DNA of 64,000 nucleotides from Adiantum capillus-veneris (taxonomy: Eukaryota; Streptophyta; Polypodiopsida; Polypodiales; Pteridaceae): the NCBI GenBank assembly GCA_014529385.2, contig CM043952.1:59168119-59232118 (forward strand), read 5' to 3'. A program made the position numbers and the translations under genes. Positions 12,581-24,426 of the stretch are shown here, piece by piece (within the stretch, counting starts at the first letter, position 1; each line of letters opens with the position of its first letter). The notes beneath the pieces were generated by a model. That model did not search any database. It saw only the letters and a program-made list of their open reading frames with translations, and had not been told where the DNA came from.

Positions 12581-13522
12581 CTACAATTCATTTGGTGACT
12601 CTGACAGTTCCTGCTCTTCCATCCACTTTACATCCATAGGTGGATAGTTCTTGAACTTCACGAAATAGCGTCTTGCAACCTGTGCCTTAACTTTTCTTTC
12701 CTTATGTGCGAAAATTTTCTCAGGAACCAAAATTTCATCAAGTTCCTCAACTTCTGGCTGGTCCTTATCTGGCATATCTTTTGACACATCACCCACGAAG
12801 GGTCTTAGAAGACTCAGGTTAAACGCATTATGAATCTTCCAAGCGTCAGGCAATTTCAGCTTGTAAGCAACATCGTTGGTCTTATCAAGTACTTGAAAAG
12901 GCCCATAGTAATGCATGTTGAGCTTCGGAAACAACCGTTCCTTGCCCTTCATTTTCTTCAACCTTGCCTTTTCAAATCGCAAAAGTACCCAATCACTAGG
13001 TGGGAACAACAGTTCACGACGGTGTTGATCAGCAACCCTTTTCTGTTTTGCCGGAGTCTTCTCCAGGGCAACTTTAATTTTCTTTTCATCCATGCTCTCG
13101 ACATACCGATATGCCTCAAAGATCTTGTCCTTTGTATGCAAAATAGGAGGAACTTTCTTGCCGCCTTCAACAATCTCAGAAGGTGCCTTGCCAGTTGACG
13201 AATGCATCGTATTGTTGTATGCATACTCAAGCATAGGCAAATATTGTTCCCACTTGCCCTTATTATCTGACACACAACATTTCAGCAGATCCAAGACAGT
13301 AGAATTAGCCTCTTCTGACTGTCCATCAGTTTGTGGATGAAACGAAGACGAGAACTTGAGCGTAGTGCCCATGTTCTCAAACAATCCTCTCCGAAACAAA
13401 CTTGTCATGGGAGGATTACGATCACTGACAATCGATTGTGGCATACCATGGTACTTGAACACATTGTACATAAATAATCGTGCCATCTGATTAGATTTAA
13501 TCTTCATCCTGATAGGGATAAT
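12581..13522 (-). pseudogene. Ty3/gypsy integrase C-terminal half with chromodomain (A2)
   Basis: The open reading starts within the integrase core and ends at a stop at 12581. The methionine at 13507 is internal to the original protein, and readable sequence (IPIRMKIKSNQMARL) extends a few residues further. Visible parts in order: YHGMPQSIVSDRNPPMTSLF with the second catalytic Asp, FHPQTDGQSEEANS with the catalytic Glu, LPMLEYAYNNTMHSSTGKAP, the GPY/F motif YYGPFQVL with LLRP, and a chromodomain-like end, ARRYFVKFKNYPPMDVKWME. The layout is that of chromoviruses, whose tail steers integration to chromatin. The N-terminal half sits on the other strand at 13936-15862. Confidence 0.85.
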
Positions 13523-13893
13523 TCTAAATGAATTATTGGAATTTTAAGTGAGAGGGCTTTTCTCACTGGAGACATCGGAGTACAGAGTATTCCTAGTGCG
13601 TCATTTAAAGTAATGACGGGAACACTGAGAAGAAGAATATCTGTAAGGCCACCAGGAACGGGTACTTCTGATGCGTCACATCGGATGGGTGACAGGGAGC
13701 ATTGTAAAGAAGTATCCGACCATCCGGGAATGGACATCTCTGATGCGTCACAGGATGGGTGACATAGAGCATCGTGAAAGAGATTGTACCGTAAGTTCGG
13801 TACGAAAGGACTAGGTGATGGGTATTCCTGATGCGTCACAAGGTGGGTGATGGGTGCATCGGAAAGGGAATATCCATAGTCGGGAGGAAATTC
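13521..13893 (+). mobile_element. Fragment of LTR B at the inversion breakpoint
   Basis: Reverse complement of the module-bearing part of LTR B (5690-6080 and 9960-10350). It contains GATGCGTCACATCGGATGGG and its variants. It begins at the very base where the integrase reading is cut, and ends just before the readable polymerase sequence. Confidence 0.8.
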
Positions 13894-13935
13894 CTAACTG
13901 TGTTAGAATTGTTCACAAGGAAAGGCAAGCACTTG

Positions 13936-15862
13936 AATGAAGATGGGTTCAGAGGAAACTTTGAGGAAAAACGGATGCTTTTTGAGAAAGATCTTTGCAC
14001 GTGATGTTTCAGATAATTGTCAGTCAAATTTATCTATATTAGATAAAGAAAGGTCAGCTTGTTTGGGAGAGTTTAATGATTGTTTTTCTGATTCATTACT
14101 GTCGCAATTGCCGCTGGAGAGACCTGAGGACCATTCGATAGATTTGAAGCCAGGGTGTAGCCCACCGAACAGACCTCCCTACAGGGTTATTGCGGCGCAG
14201 CAGAAAGAGATTATGGGCTAGGTAGAGAAGCTTTTAGAGAAGGGGCTGATTCAGCCTGGTTCTTCACCTTTCTGCTCCCCAGTCTTGGCGCATGTGTATT
14301 GATTACCGTGCATTGAATAAGAATACCATCAAGAGCAGGTTTCCTATTCCAAGGATAGATGATATTCTTGACCGTTTAGAGGGTGCTCCAATTTTAAGCA
14401 GGATAGACCTTAAGAGTGGTTACCATCAGATTCGTAAAAGGCCAGAGGATGTGCACAAGACTGCATGTAGAACGACATTTGGTCAGTATGAGTTCTTAGT
14501 GATGCCATTTGGTCTTACAAATGCTCCTACCACGTTCAGTAGAGTGACTTTCCGCTCGCATCAGAAGTTTGTTGGCACATTCTTTGACGACATGATAGTC
14601 TACTCGAAGAATGAAGAGGAGCATAGGCGTCACCTGACCATTGTGTTCGAAGAGCTGCGAAGTCACAAGTTACTTGTCAATCCTAAGAAAAGTAAATTCT
14701 TCTTGGAAGAGATCCCCTTTCTTGGCCACATAGTGTCAAAGGATGGTGTCTGAATGGATCCCGCAAAGGTTGAAGCTATTAAGACATGGCCAGACTTGAA
14801 GACTGTATGATGTCCGAAGCTTCTTGGGATTGTGCTCATACTATAGAAGGTTTACCAGGAATTTTGCAGAGATAGCTTCACCTCTTCGCTCTTTGCAAAA
14901 GAAAGAGATCACTTTCAGATGGAACCAAAAAGAGATTTCAGCTATTAGTCTCTTAAAGGAAAAATTGACTTCAGATCCCGTGATTGTTTTACCTGATCTC
15001 AAGAAGTCATTTGTGGTCCAATGTGATGCATGTGGCAATAGCATCGGAGCGGTGCTGATGCAAGATGGACGGGCAATAGCTTATGAGAGCAGAATCTTGC
15101 AAGGGCCCCAAAAGACTATGCAAATCTATGAGAAAGAGTTATTGGCCGTCATTCATGCGCTCTCTAGTTGGAAGCACTACCTATTAGGTGCTGCTTTTGT
15201 TGTCCAGACAAATTATCAGACCTTGCGATTCTTCTTGACACAGTCAAAGCTATCCGAAAAGCATATGCGATGGGCAAACATTCTTTCTATGTTCCACTTC
15301 CAGATTATGCATGTGGAAGGCAAGAAGAATGTTGTGCTGATGCATTATCAAGAAACGCCACAGATTCCAGTTGTGTCAATTCCTTATCATCATGAACTTG
15401 ATGACATGAAGGAACAATATGCTACAGATGAAGACTTCGCAAGAATTTTTGAACAGTTGCAAGAGGGGCAACATCATGAGCACTACCTCCTCAGAGACGG
15501 TTTTATCATGATGCATGGCAGACTTTATGTCACTAGGCCATTGCGACCTAAGGTCAGGGTAGAAAGTCATGTCCCACCGTATACAGGGCATCGTGGTATT
15601 GATGCGATAGTTCAAGCAGTAGAGACATTCTTTTATTGGCCTACTTTGAGGAGAGATGTGGGTACCTTTGTGCGAGCATGTGTGATTTGCCAAAAGGTCA
15701 AGTTTGACAGGCAAAAGGCACCGGGGTTGTTACAGTCACTGCCGATTCCGGATAAGCCATGGGAAAGCATTGCTGTGGACTTTATCTTTGATCTTCCCAG
15801 AACGCCAACAAGGAATGATGGTATATGGACCATTATTTGCAGGTTCAGCAAACGGGTACACA
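13936..15862 (+). pseudogene. Ty3/gypsy RT, RNase H and integrase N-terminus (A2, inverted block)
   Basis: Plus-strand polymerase in three main pieces broken by stops (14219-14221, 14751-14753) and a frame change near 14290. RT motifs: MCIDYRALNKNTIKSRFPIP, RIDLKSGYHQIR, FGLTNAPTTF and the active site FFDDMIVYS with both Asp. RNase H: CDACGNSIGAVLMQ, EKELLAVIHAL and TNYQTLRFF, where TDHQTL is usual. Integrase: the zinc-binding part with GHRGIDAIVQ, FYWPTLRRDV and CVICQKVK, then WESIAVDFIFDLP with the first catalytic Asp. It ends at ICRFSKRVH (15862). The continuation of the same protein lies on the minus strand at 13522, so this block is inverted relative to gag and the integrase end. Confidence 0.88.
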
Positions 15863-18072
15863 GAAAGATGATTTTTAATTACAGAAGTTATAGCTAAAGC
15901 AAATACAATAGGGACAGACTCCCCTTTAAGCTTTACATCCAAAACATGAGTTTTGTCCCTATGTTGAAGGGTGATCGTCTTGTTGCAAACATACAACACG
16001 CCATGTGTTTGGAACATCCACGGAATTCCGAGTAGCGCATCGCACCCTTCCAGCGGCATGATATAAAATTCTTTTGTGTCCACATACGACTGAACATGCA
16101 AACACAACTTTCCAATGATGGGAGTAACACACTCTGAGTGGCAGGACATGCCAACCCTGCCTTTGCCGTGTACCCCATCTCTTCAGCTCTGATGCCCAAC
16201 TTCATAGCTAACTCTGGTGAGATAAAGTTTGCTTTGGCATTTGGATCAAAGAAGATGAGTGCCGTCTGATCTTTGACTTTATCCCATGCTCTGCATAACT
16301 CGCTGGCATCTGTGCTTGGCCTGTCACCCACCATATCTGGCACCAAAACTGTCGTGTGCTTAGGCTTCTTTCTTTTCTTATCTTCTTTATCATCTGAATC
16401 AGCTGGCCTTTTCCTTTGTGGACATTGGACAATCTGCAGCAAAGTGACCAGGTTGCTCACATATAAAGCTTTTATTTTCAGCCATCAAGACCTTCTTTTC
16501 CTCGAGCGACTCGCACACAAAAGGCTTCCTTTTTGGCTTATTTGCATGCGCTCTAGAAGTCTCGGCTGAGTCCTTATCCTTGTTGTCCTTTTCTGACCCC
16601 TGTGATGCTTCAAGAGCCGCTTTTGCAAAGAGCTTCTTTGTTGAATTTTTCTTTTGCTGCCCCCCTTTCACGTTGGCTGGAAATCCACTATCCTCTCCCT
16701 TCAACAAGGCAAGACCAGTGTTGGCAACTTCCATAAGCCGAGTGAGGGTAGCCACTTTGTTCTTTGTACAGTAATCTTGAAGCCCTTTAGGAAACCCACA
16801 ACAATACTTCTCTATCTGCTCTGTCAATGGCACGAACGTGTAGGAGGTTACTGAGAGCAATGATTTACACCGATTGTACTCCTGTAGGCTCTGCAAGTAG
16901 TCGTAGTGAGTTGGTGCCAATCCGTCATGATGTCGGCTTCAAATTCATTTGACAGCCACGTAGATGCAAACATTTGCTTGAAGTATACCCATGTGGCGGG
17001 TGCCTGTCTTTGCATCGAGAGGGTTGTCCACCATGTAAGCGCATTGCCTTTCAAGAAGGTGGCAACTTTCCTAACCTTGGAGGCCTCTGTAAAATTCCCC
17101 CCGCATAAGTTGTATCAGACTACTGGAGGAAAGTGAGAGCTTTCGTCTTATCCTCAAAGCCGTTGGAAGTTTCAAACTTAACAGTTGCACCACCTTGTTT
17201 GTATACTTTTGGTTTCTCCAGTGCCCCCAAATTGTCATAGGGAATTGCTTGCAACATGGGCACTGTGATAGGGATCATCGGAGCGTCTTGGTCATTGACA
17301 TTTTGCGTCATAGCTGCCATATCTGGCTGCTGTCCAGAAAAACCAGCCATGCCAAATACCTTGTGGCACCCCAAACTGGCCCTGGTTGCTCTGAAAGCCT
17401 TACTGCATGCCGTGCTACCATACATGGGGTTTGGCATCATGCCTTGCATACCCCCAAACACTGTTCCTGGCATATAATGTTGGTTTCCAGGCGCATAACC
17501 AGCCATACTCTGGAACACTGATCCACCTCTGAAATACCTAGGATGTACGGTGGGTGGTGGAAAAACCTAATGCATTGCCTGGAAACTGGTTTCTTGTCCT
17601 TGTAACGCAACATGCAGGCTTGGAAAGGTGGTGGGCTGAATTGGCAAAGCGTGTAGAGTAGGCATTCTAACCACCTATTCATGGATGGAAGGAACCTGTT
17701 TTGGAGCCCGTGACTCCGCAACATGCGAGTGCTCCCTCTCCTGCTGAGATGCATGAAGTACTTGGGCTTGAGCCTCAACAGGCTCCACGGGCTGTGTGAG
17801 TTGCCTTGAGTGCTGTGGCACTTGCAAAAACTTCATAAACCTTGGGTTTTGCACAAGTTGAGAAAACACGTTCATAGCGGCAACTAAGTCCTGAACGCAT
17901 CATCTTCAAGTTGCCCAGTCATAAAGCCCTGCACTGGGGGAACATTCACATCAACAGGAGGTACAGATCAGGGCGACCGTGAACTCTCACCAACCTCAAA
18001 TACTGTAGGAAATTCCTGCCTGTCCTTCGAAGAGGAACCCTCTTCCATAATACCCCTCCCTTTGTCGGCCAT
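15863..18072 (-). pseudogene. Ty3/gypsy Gag and protease (A2)
   Basis: The start at 18072 (MADKGRGIMEEGSS) is shared with element A1. Stops and frame changes break the reading. Gag: GFEDKTKALTFLQ, then NALTWWTTLSMQRQAPATW and the conserved tail VATLTRLMEVANTGLALL. A zinc knuckle follows, KSFICEQPGHFAADCP, whose first Cys is Ser. Protease: ALIFFDPNAKANFISPELA with D-P-N-A where D-[ST]-G-A is usual, then FYIMPLEGCDALLGIPWM. The reading runs into the antisense of the inverted polymerase block at about 15863, after SVIKNHLS. Gag would build the particle and protease would cut Gag-Pol; neither is intact. Confidence 0.82.
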
Positions 18073-18341
18073 AGTGTAATCCCGCGTTCTTGTACTCTGT
18101 GTCTTCACCAAACCAACGGAGGCTCACTTCTTGGGGAAAAAGTGATTTTGTCCCGGCAAGAAACCATAATACTGGCCCGTAGGGCGATAGACTTTGGCTT
18201 TCACCCGAAAGTTTACTTTAAGCTACACCCAAAGAAACCTTGCAGAAGGAACCTGTAACGGGAATTAACACTTCAAAGCACACACGGCTTTGAAGCTAGA
18301 ATGCTCCGAGCAGACGTCGACAAACTGTAGGCCCCAAAAAT
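18073..18341 (-). other. 5' leader of gypsy A2
   Basis: It carries the family A leader blocks just after the LTR end: ttttTGGGGCCTACAG, then CCTTCTGCAAGG and GGTGAAAGCCAAAG in the respective senses. The gag ATG follows at 18072. The likely primer site begins TGGGGCCTACAG, which is not the tRNA-Met type. Confidence 0.6.
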
Positions 18342-18420
18342 TGGCGCCCCTTTCGGTATTTCTTTATTCCTTTAGAGGGTAAAGTTACAAAACTAGAGTC
18401 CCGGATCTTCACCCGTATTG
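18342..18420 (-). mobile_element. Remnant of the 5' LTR of gypsy A2
   Basis: Only the last 80 bp or so of the family A LTR remain (TTACCCTCTAAAGGAATAAA to GGGGCGCCA on the minus strand). Similarity stops near 18420, so the element is truncated here. Confidence 0.65.
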
Positions 18421-18859
18421 TAAGGTGCAGCGGAATGAATGTTGAACTTTGCTCAAGATGAGTGCTCCGAACTGTGCTCAAGGTTCCTTTTACTTACGGA
18501 AGGGAGGGGTCCAAAATGGGAACGGCGTGTAATGGGACGCATAAAAAACACGTGTGAGCTTTGGTTGAGAGCTTGAGAGCTTGAGTGAAGGAAAGGGGTG
18601 AGGGGGGTTGCATTTTATAAGCTTTGCTCCCGTCCCATGGTTAAACTTTAAAAAATTGCCCGTTTCTGCCCATTGCAAGCTGCCCATTTTTGCCCGTTGG
18701 AGCCGTTCCGGCCAGTTCCCCAGCATTCTGACCGCGCCGTACCGGTACCAGATCCCCATCCGGAACACCCAGACGTTCCGAGCCGTTCCACATCACCAAG
18801 CTCTGTCGGAACGCTGTTCCGACGTTCCAGGCTTGTGTTCCCCGGTAACACTGATCTAC
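18421..18859. other. Unassigned, rich in GTTCCG and GTTCCA words
   Basis: The stretch 18705-18830 repeats short GTTCC[GA] words on both strands. I recognise no gene and could not define an element boundary. Confidence 0.3.
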
Positions 18860-19042
18860 ACAAAGGCGATGTGATTATCCAGATGCAGAGCACTACACCT
18901 GAGATGCAAGCCGTGGAGAGGAGATGATTGTCAATGGGCAGACCCTCCTTGCGTTTTTCTTCTCAGGGCATCTAGACAAAGGCGATGTGATTATCCAGAT
19001 GCAGAGCACTACACCTGAGGTGCAAGCCATGGAGAGGAGATG
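18860..19042 (+). repeat. Spaced direct repeat, two 67-bp copies
   Basis: Copies at 18860-18926 and 18976-19042 start ACAAAGGCGATGTGATTATC, end GAGAGGAGATG and differ at two places. The offset is 116 bp. Confidence 0.9.
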
Positions 19043-19442
19043 CTGTTGATCTTTATAGGGCAGCCACACTCTGAGGCAGCCTTGCGACATGTCTCTCTCC
19101 CTGTGGATCTATTCTTTTGCCAGCAGGAGGTGCACCACATCTATATGCTCTCAGAGCATGTTAGAGTTGGTACCCCTGTGGAGGCCGAGTCGGTGGTCTT
19201 GTGTATAGGAGTAGAGCAGTAGCAGTAGCAGTTGGAGTTGTGTGTACCAGGGGTTTATCCATCGAGGCCATGTCAGATCTTTGCCGGAACACCCTTGGTC
19301 ACTTACACACAGTAAGTTTCAGGGTACTGTTTTCCTTGAATCTCCTGATCTAGTGATGCATTTGACTGGGGAACTTGACCATGGGATTCCAAATATCCTA
19401 GGCTATGCCGGATGCCCACCAAAGTGTAACAACACCTGTTAA
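19043..19442 (+). pseudogene. Coding-like fragments of unrecognised origin
   Basis: Two plus-strand pieces have balanced, protein-like composition. One, at 19040-19222, reads LRHVSLPVDLFFCQQEVHHI and ends SVVLCIGVEQ. The other, at 19242-19442, reads FIHRGHVRSLPEHPWSLTHS, then VFLESPDLVMHLTGELDHG. They are in different frames with a stop between. They could be exons or remains of a captured gene. I cannot name a family, and no splice structure is clear. Confidence 0.25.
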
Positions 19443-22400
19443 GCACGTGTACAAACCATTTATGCAACGAGGGTTCAGACTGACAAAATCCTAAGTATCC
19501 ATGTGGCATATAGAGCCACCGAGCACGTAACATCCATGTGAAGAGTTTTGATCCTTTTCTGGTCATGTCATTTCATGTTGGGGGCTTTTCCTTACATATA
19601 GTGAACAGTTTTGTTAGCATAATCTTTCACAATTACACCACTATCATGCGACTAAAACAATTAAATGTTTCATTTCTACATCTTTATCTTCTCGATTACC
19701 TTGGCTAAGCAGTACGGTCTATGTTGAATACATGGTTGCTTTAGTTTCTTTAAGAATGTTGTTTTAGGTCATTTCTCAGACAACGCAAAGGCTGTCTTTT
19801 TTTTTTTGGGCGTGTCTGAGAATGTTGTTTGACAGGTGGCCGTCTCGTTGTATTTCTTCTCAGCCCTTGGCAGAGCAACTTCTGGTGCAACAGTTGCATA
19901 TCTTGGTGAGCATCATCTGTGCTATCATGATTGGAGTGAATATTTCTTCAAATTTTTAATTGTATGAGAACTTTGATTGCAGCCCTGTGTTTTGCATTGC
20001 TGCTTTTTTGCATGAGCAAGCTTGCTCCAGCAGCAAGGGGGGTCAACTGAACTTTTCCGAAGAGGAGCTGGAGTGGGAATGGTGCTGCAACCTTCTCTGT
20101 TTGTGATTGTCTGCCAAGGATTTTTGAGGTGTATAAAGGAATACAAAGGTTCAATGGTAAAAATTAGTTATCGCTCTTTCAAGAGGTATTTTGAGAATCG
20201 GTATTTAAGTGTGAAGACCAAGGGCACATCTCGTACATGTCCAACAAGGAATGCCGAGGACGAAATATCAACACTAGTTGGTACACTTGAATGTGGGAGT
20301 GAAAGACCTGGAGTGCAAGCCCTAGGTACATCTCAAGGTGAGCCTATTCTTATGGGCCATTTATGAAACCCTTCCATGAAAGCAGTGTTCAATAATTACA
20401 CATCTGGACAGGTTAGGCATGGTAAATGGAAAACCACACTACCCTCCCCCATAGTTTGTCAACACTAAACAATGCCTGGTGTGCAATGACATTAATTGCT
20501 AGTCTCAATTCAAATGCAAGGCTCTAGCAAGTTGGAGCTAAGACCTGGTGTCTTTTACATCTGATATGTAGCCTTCTATTCAAGGATTTTGTTTGTGGTT
20601 AGATTGAGATTGGATGTTAGATATTGCCTTCCCTAACATTAACAAGGTCATCTACGATGTGTACACCATGAGCATAGTGCAACAACAAGCAATGCTACTG
20701 TTGCATATATATGTCAGATCCAACTTGAAGAAGACCTGCAGGGGGGCATGGATGTAAGAATTCTCATGGGATCATCCAAGGGTGGTTTCTTTACTAAAAC
20801 TAGACCATATGCTATGGTGCAATTGGAACGTCTGATGGTAAAGGGAATTCCTTCCCATTCTAACATATGTATAGTGGTCTCTCGAACGCACAAGGTGTAG
20901 GTAACTTTTGATACGTGACTGCCTCAGGTAGAGCATCTCTGGTTGTTGTGTACGAAGTAGCTCGTTAATAATTGTTACTACATTTTATGTTCTTTTTAGT
21001 ATTATGTGCGTTTTTTCATGTTCATCCTTGTAGTAAAGATTACCTCGGAGTCCTCAAGAAGCATAGCTATCAGGAAGGGAAAATCAGAATGCAGAATGCA
21101 GAATGAACATGAATTTCCATTGTGTTATGGATACTCGCGTCTAAAACACGGAATGGGGATTCAGAATGGGAAGTTGGGATGGAAATGGGGAACAGAAGTT
21201 TGAAAATGGTTAACTATGTCAAGAAGATCTATGGGCATGTTCGCGGCTTGGAGTTTGCATCAGCTAATGTTAAAAGTAACTATAAGTGATGCTATTGAAG
21301 ATAAACAGCTGTCCGTCCACAAAATATGCTTGTTAATTTTGAAAGCTCGTTCTGTTTGTATCAAAACCTGCACCAATAGCACCCGTGAAAGTAATGTGAA
21401 ACTATGATCGAGTATGAAACAGTCAATAAAGACGTGTTTTGTAAACTTTTCAAGCAATGGAGTTGATTAATGACTAATAAAAAGGATTGGTTGGTAGATG
21501 GATTGTTTCCATGCCACTCTTGTATTTGTATTAAGCAGTGACTTGCTCTCTACTGATAAAACCCTCTCCTAGCTTTTGTCATCACAACAATCATTGAAAA
21601 GAGGGCCTATGAAGTCTAGTGGATTCTTTAACATCACCCTCATCTAGTACATTTTTGAGTCCATGACTATGCTTTTTTATTGTCACCTTCATTAATTGGT
21701 GATAACTTTAGTTTTCTCCTTACCTTACTTCTTGGGTAGCGCAAAGTGGAGGCCTTCAATCACTTCAATTGAATCTACATCATAGTCAATCCTTTGAATA
21801 CTTGCTGCACACCTTTGGTGACCATGGTAGAAGCATGAGAATCGCAATGTTGTTATAGTAAAAGGTGTTTCCAGTTGACTTATCATTGTATTGTTAAGCA
21901 CTCTCAAAGCATCATCGAGGTCTCCTTGAAGTTAACCAAGATCAATGGGGTTGATTTTGATCACAAGAGGAGCTCTTCAGGCGAAAGTAGAGGATTATTG
22001 TCTTGGCAGAGTTGTTTCCAAGGCCAACTATCTCTATTTTGGATAATGCTGTCGTTTTCATAAAGTTGTAAAAGTTCAGCTGAGCACTTCATTAACTCTC
22101 TTTGAAGTCTCTTGACCACCAACCACCAAAAACAGGTTTTATCATTCTATGCAGATAATTAAATTATCAAGCCATTTTTATGTGAGGAGACCTCTCTCGG
22201 CACAAAGCTGAATCACAAAGGATAATATTAGCCTTACTGATAGGAGACGAGTGAGTCTTGGTTAGACCTCTTCTACGTAGCAAAGTTGAAGCACAAAGGA
22301 TAAAATTTTCCTTGATAATTTCGAAGGAGTTGGATTTCACACTTAGTAAGCCAAATCCAAAGGGGAATGTTATGAATAGAGATCCCTAGAGCATTGTGAA

Positions 22401-22620
22401 ATCCATCATCTCAAGAATATGGCACTGTAGCTACTTCAACTGATGCAACCCAAATGCAAGCCAAGGATGACCAAGCTTTGGGATCATCCTTAAATCATTG
22501 GATTAGAAATTCATCCACTGTTTGCATGAAGGTGTACCTCAACCATACAAGCTTGGAAATTCGTGGAAAAACTCTTTGGAACCAAGCCAAAGAACCATGA
22601 TGAAGAAGATGGAGCTCCCC
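19443..22620. other. No recognisable gene or element
   Basis: About 3.2 kb, AT-rich, with only short open readings. The longest, 114 codons at 20022-20366, has no motif I recognise. I saw no LTR ends, RT motifs or tRNA-like folds. Confidence 0.4.
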
Positions 22621-22625
22621 CAACC

Positions 22626-22653
22626 CCCCCCCCCCCCCCCCCCTTTTTTTTTT
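22626..22653. repeat. Poly-C / poly-T run
   Basis: About 18 C followed by about 10 T. The glycine- and proline-rich readings over it are artefacts of this run. Confidence 0.85.
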
Positions 22654-22939
22654 CTTTGCATACTACTCGTAGGGAGACAAAGAGTTTGAATGCCATGCAA
22701 AATTTCCCACTTTTTTTCCCCCAAAATCTTAGGTATGCCGGAAAAAAAAAGTCCAATACATTTTGGTAGCTCCAAGATGACTTTGGATTCTCCCTTGGTT
22801 TAACTAATTTAGTCAATTTGGCATCTTATAGTGGCCATGACGTCCAACTTGCTACTGCCTTCTGACTCTCAGGACTCCTCAATGGTCGACAAAAAGTATG
22901 GCAGTAAGAGATGGATGCCTTACTGTGCTCATGCGCAGT

Positions 22940-22943
<4 letters not shown>

Positions 22944-23027
<84 letters not shown>
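22944..23027. repeat. (GA)n microsatellite
   Basis: Pure GA dinucleotides over 84 bp. It produces an artefactual Arg-Glu repeat in the overlapping 181-codon reading. Confidence 0.95.
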
Positions 23028-23029
<2 letters not shown>

Positions 23030-23772
23030 CCTACCCCTCTGTCTCGTATTGTGGTGCCATGCTGCCACTCGCTAGCCTAGGCACTATCCCATCCAGCTCT
23101 ATGATAGGCAGTATGTCCGGTCGACTCTATGTCCTCCGCAACTATCAGCACTTGCATCGGCCTGCATACACTCACCCCGTCCGTCCCATATCGTGCCCTC
23201 CCCTACGCGTCCAGAGGGGGCAAGTTTTTATACGCTTAAAGGCACAATGCCTGCATGGACACGTGATAGGTGGGATGGATGAGGTGCGCGAGTGTGTGGG
23301 AGGAGGTTGGAGCTCGAGCAGGGAGTGGGACGATAGCGCGTTTTTTTTAATCCACCCAATTGAGATCCAACGGTAGGATGCACTCGGGCCGTTAATCCCT
23401 CGAGTGCACCCCGTGTGCTTTATGAATGAGGCTCTCCGACCTTTACACTTATTGATGATAATATCTTTTTCTCTCCCTCTCTCTTCCTTCCAACTGCCCT
23501 GCCCACCTTCAAAGCTTGCTTAGTTATCCCTCAGCTTCGGTTGGCCATCCCTCAGCTTCAGTTGGCCGCAATGCTCCCATCTTTATCTTCCCTTTTTGGC
23601 CTGTCCCAAAGGGGGAAAGCTTTAGTGATGGTTTTCTTTTTTGCTAATGAAAAAGAGAAGATTATTTTTTAAAAAATATAACATTTTATTTTAGATGTTT
23701 TTGACCGTCCAAAAGGCTGAGGCCATAGTGATTTTTGACTGTCCAAAAGGGTGAGATTTTTTGATTGGTCGC

Positions 23773-23824
<52 letters not shown>

Positions 23825-24388
23825 AAAGACACTCATTTTAAGGACTCCATAGCGTGGAGTTTGTTGTATCACGATTTTTCACATTAAATAAGTGATGAAG
23901 TCGAGAAACTGGTCACTATGATCGAGAATATTTTGTAGAGATGCTGTCATATTCAACAGTCAGTCTCTCTGTCTCTCTCTCCGCGTATCAGTCATATTCA
24001 ACAGCCTCTCTCTCTCTCTCTCTGCGCATCAGACTGGCGGCTACGTGCCCATTTCTATCTCTACCTAAGCACTGATGAACCTGCAGCAAGTGTTTTTCTT
24101 AACCATCTCTAATGGCTGCAAAGCTCTATGGTTGCTTTCTATAATCGAGCTCCTACAACCAGAGAAAGTTTGCGCTCTTGCAAGGACTTTCAAGCAGCCG
24201 TAGAAGCGAGCAAGGAGAGAGAGTCGAGCCTGAGCATGGTAGTGAAGAAAGGATTGAGCGGGAACCGGAGAAGGTGGATGGAGCAAACATGGCGAAGGAG
24301 GGAATGGGGGTTGAGGAGCACGAGCCCAGACAGATGAGGAGGGAACGAATATTTTATAACCTCTCTCTTTACCAAACTCCCACACAAT

Positions 24389-24426
<38 letters not shown>

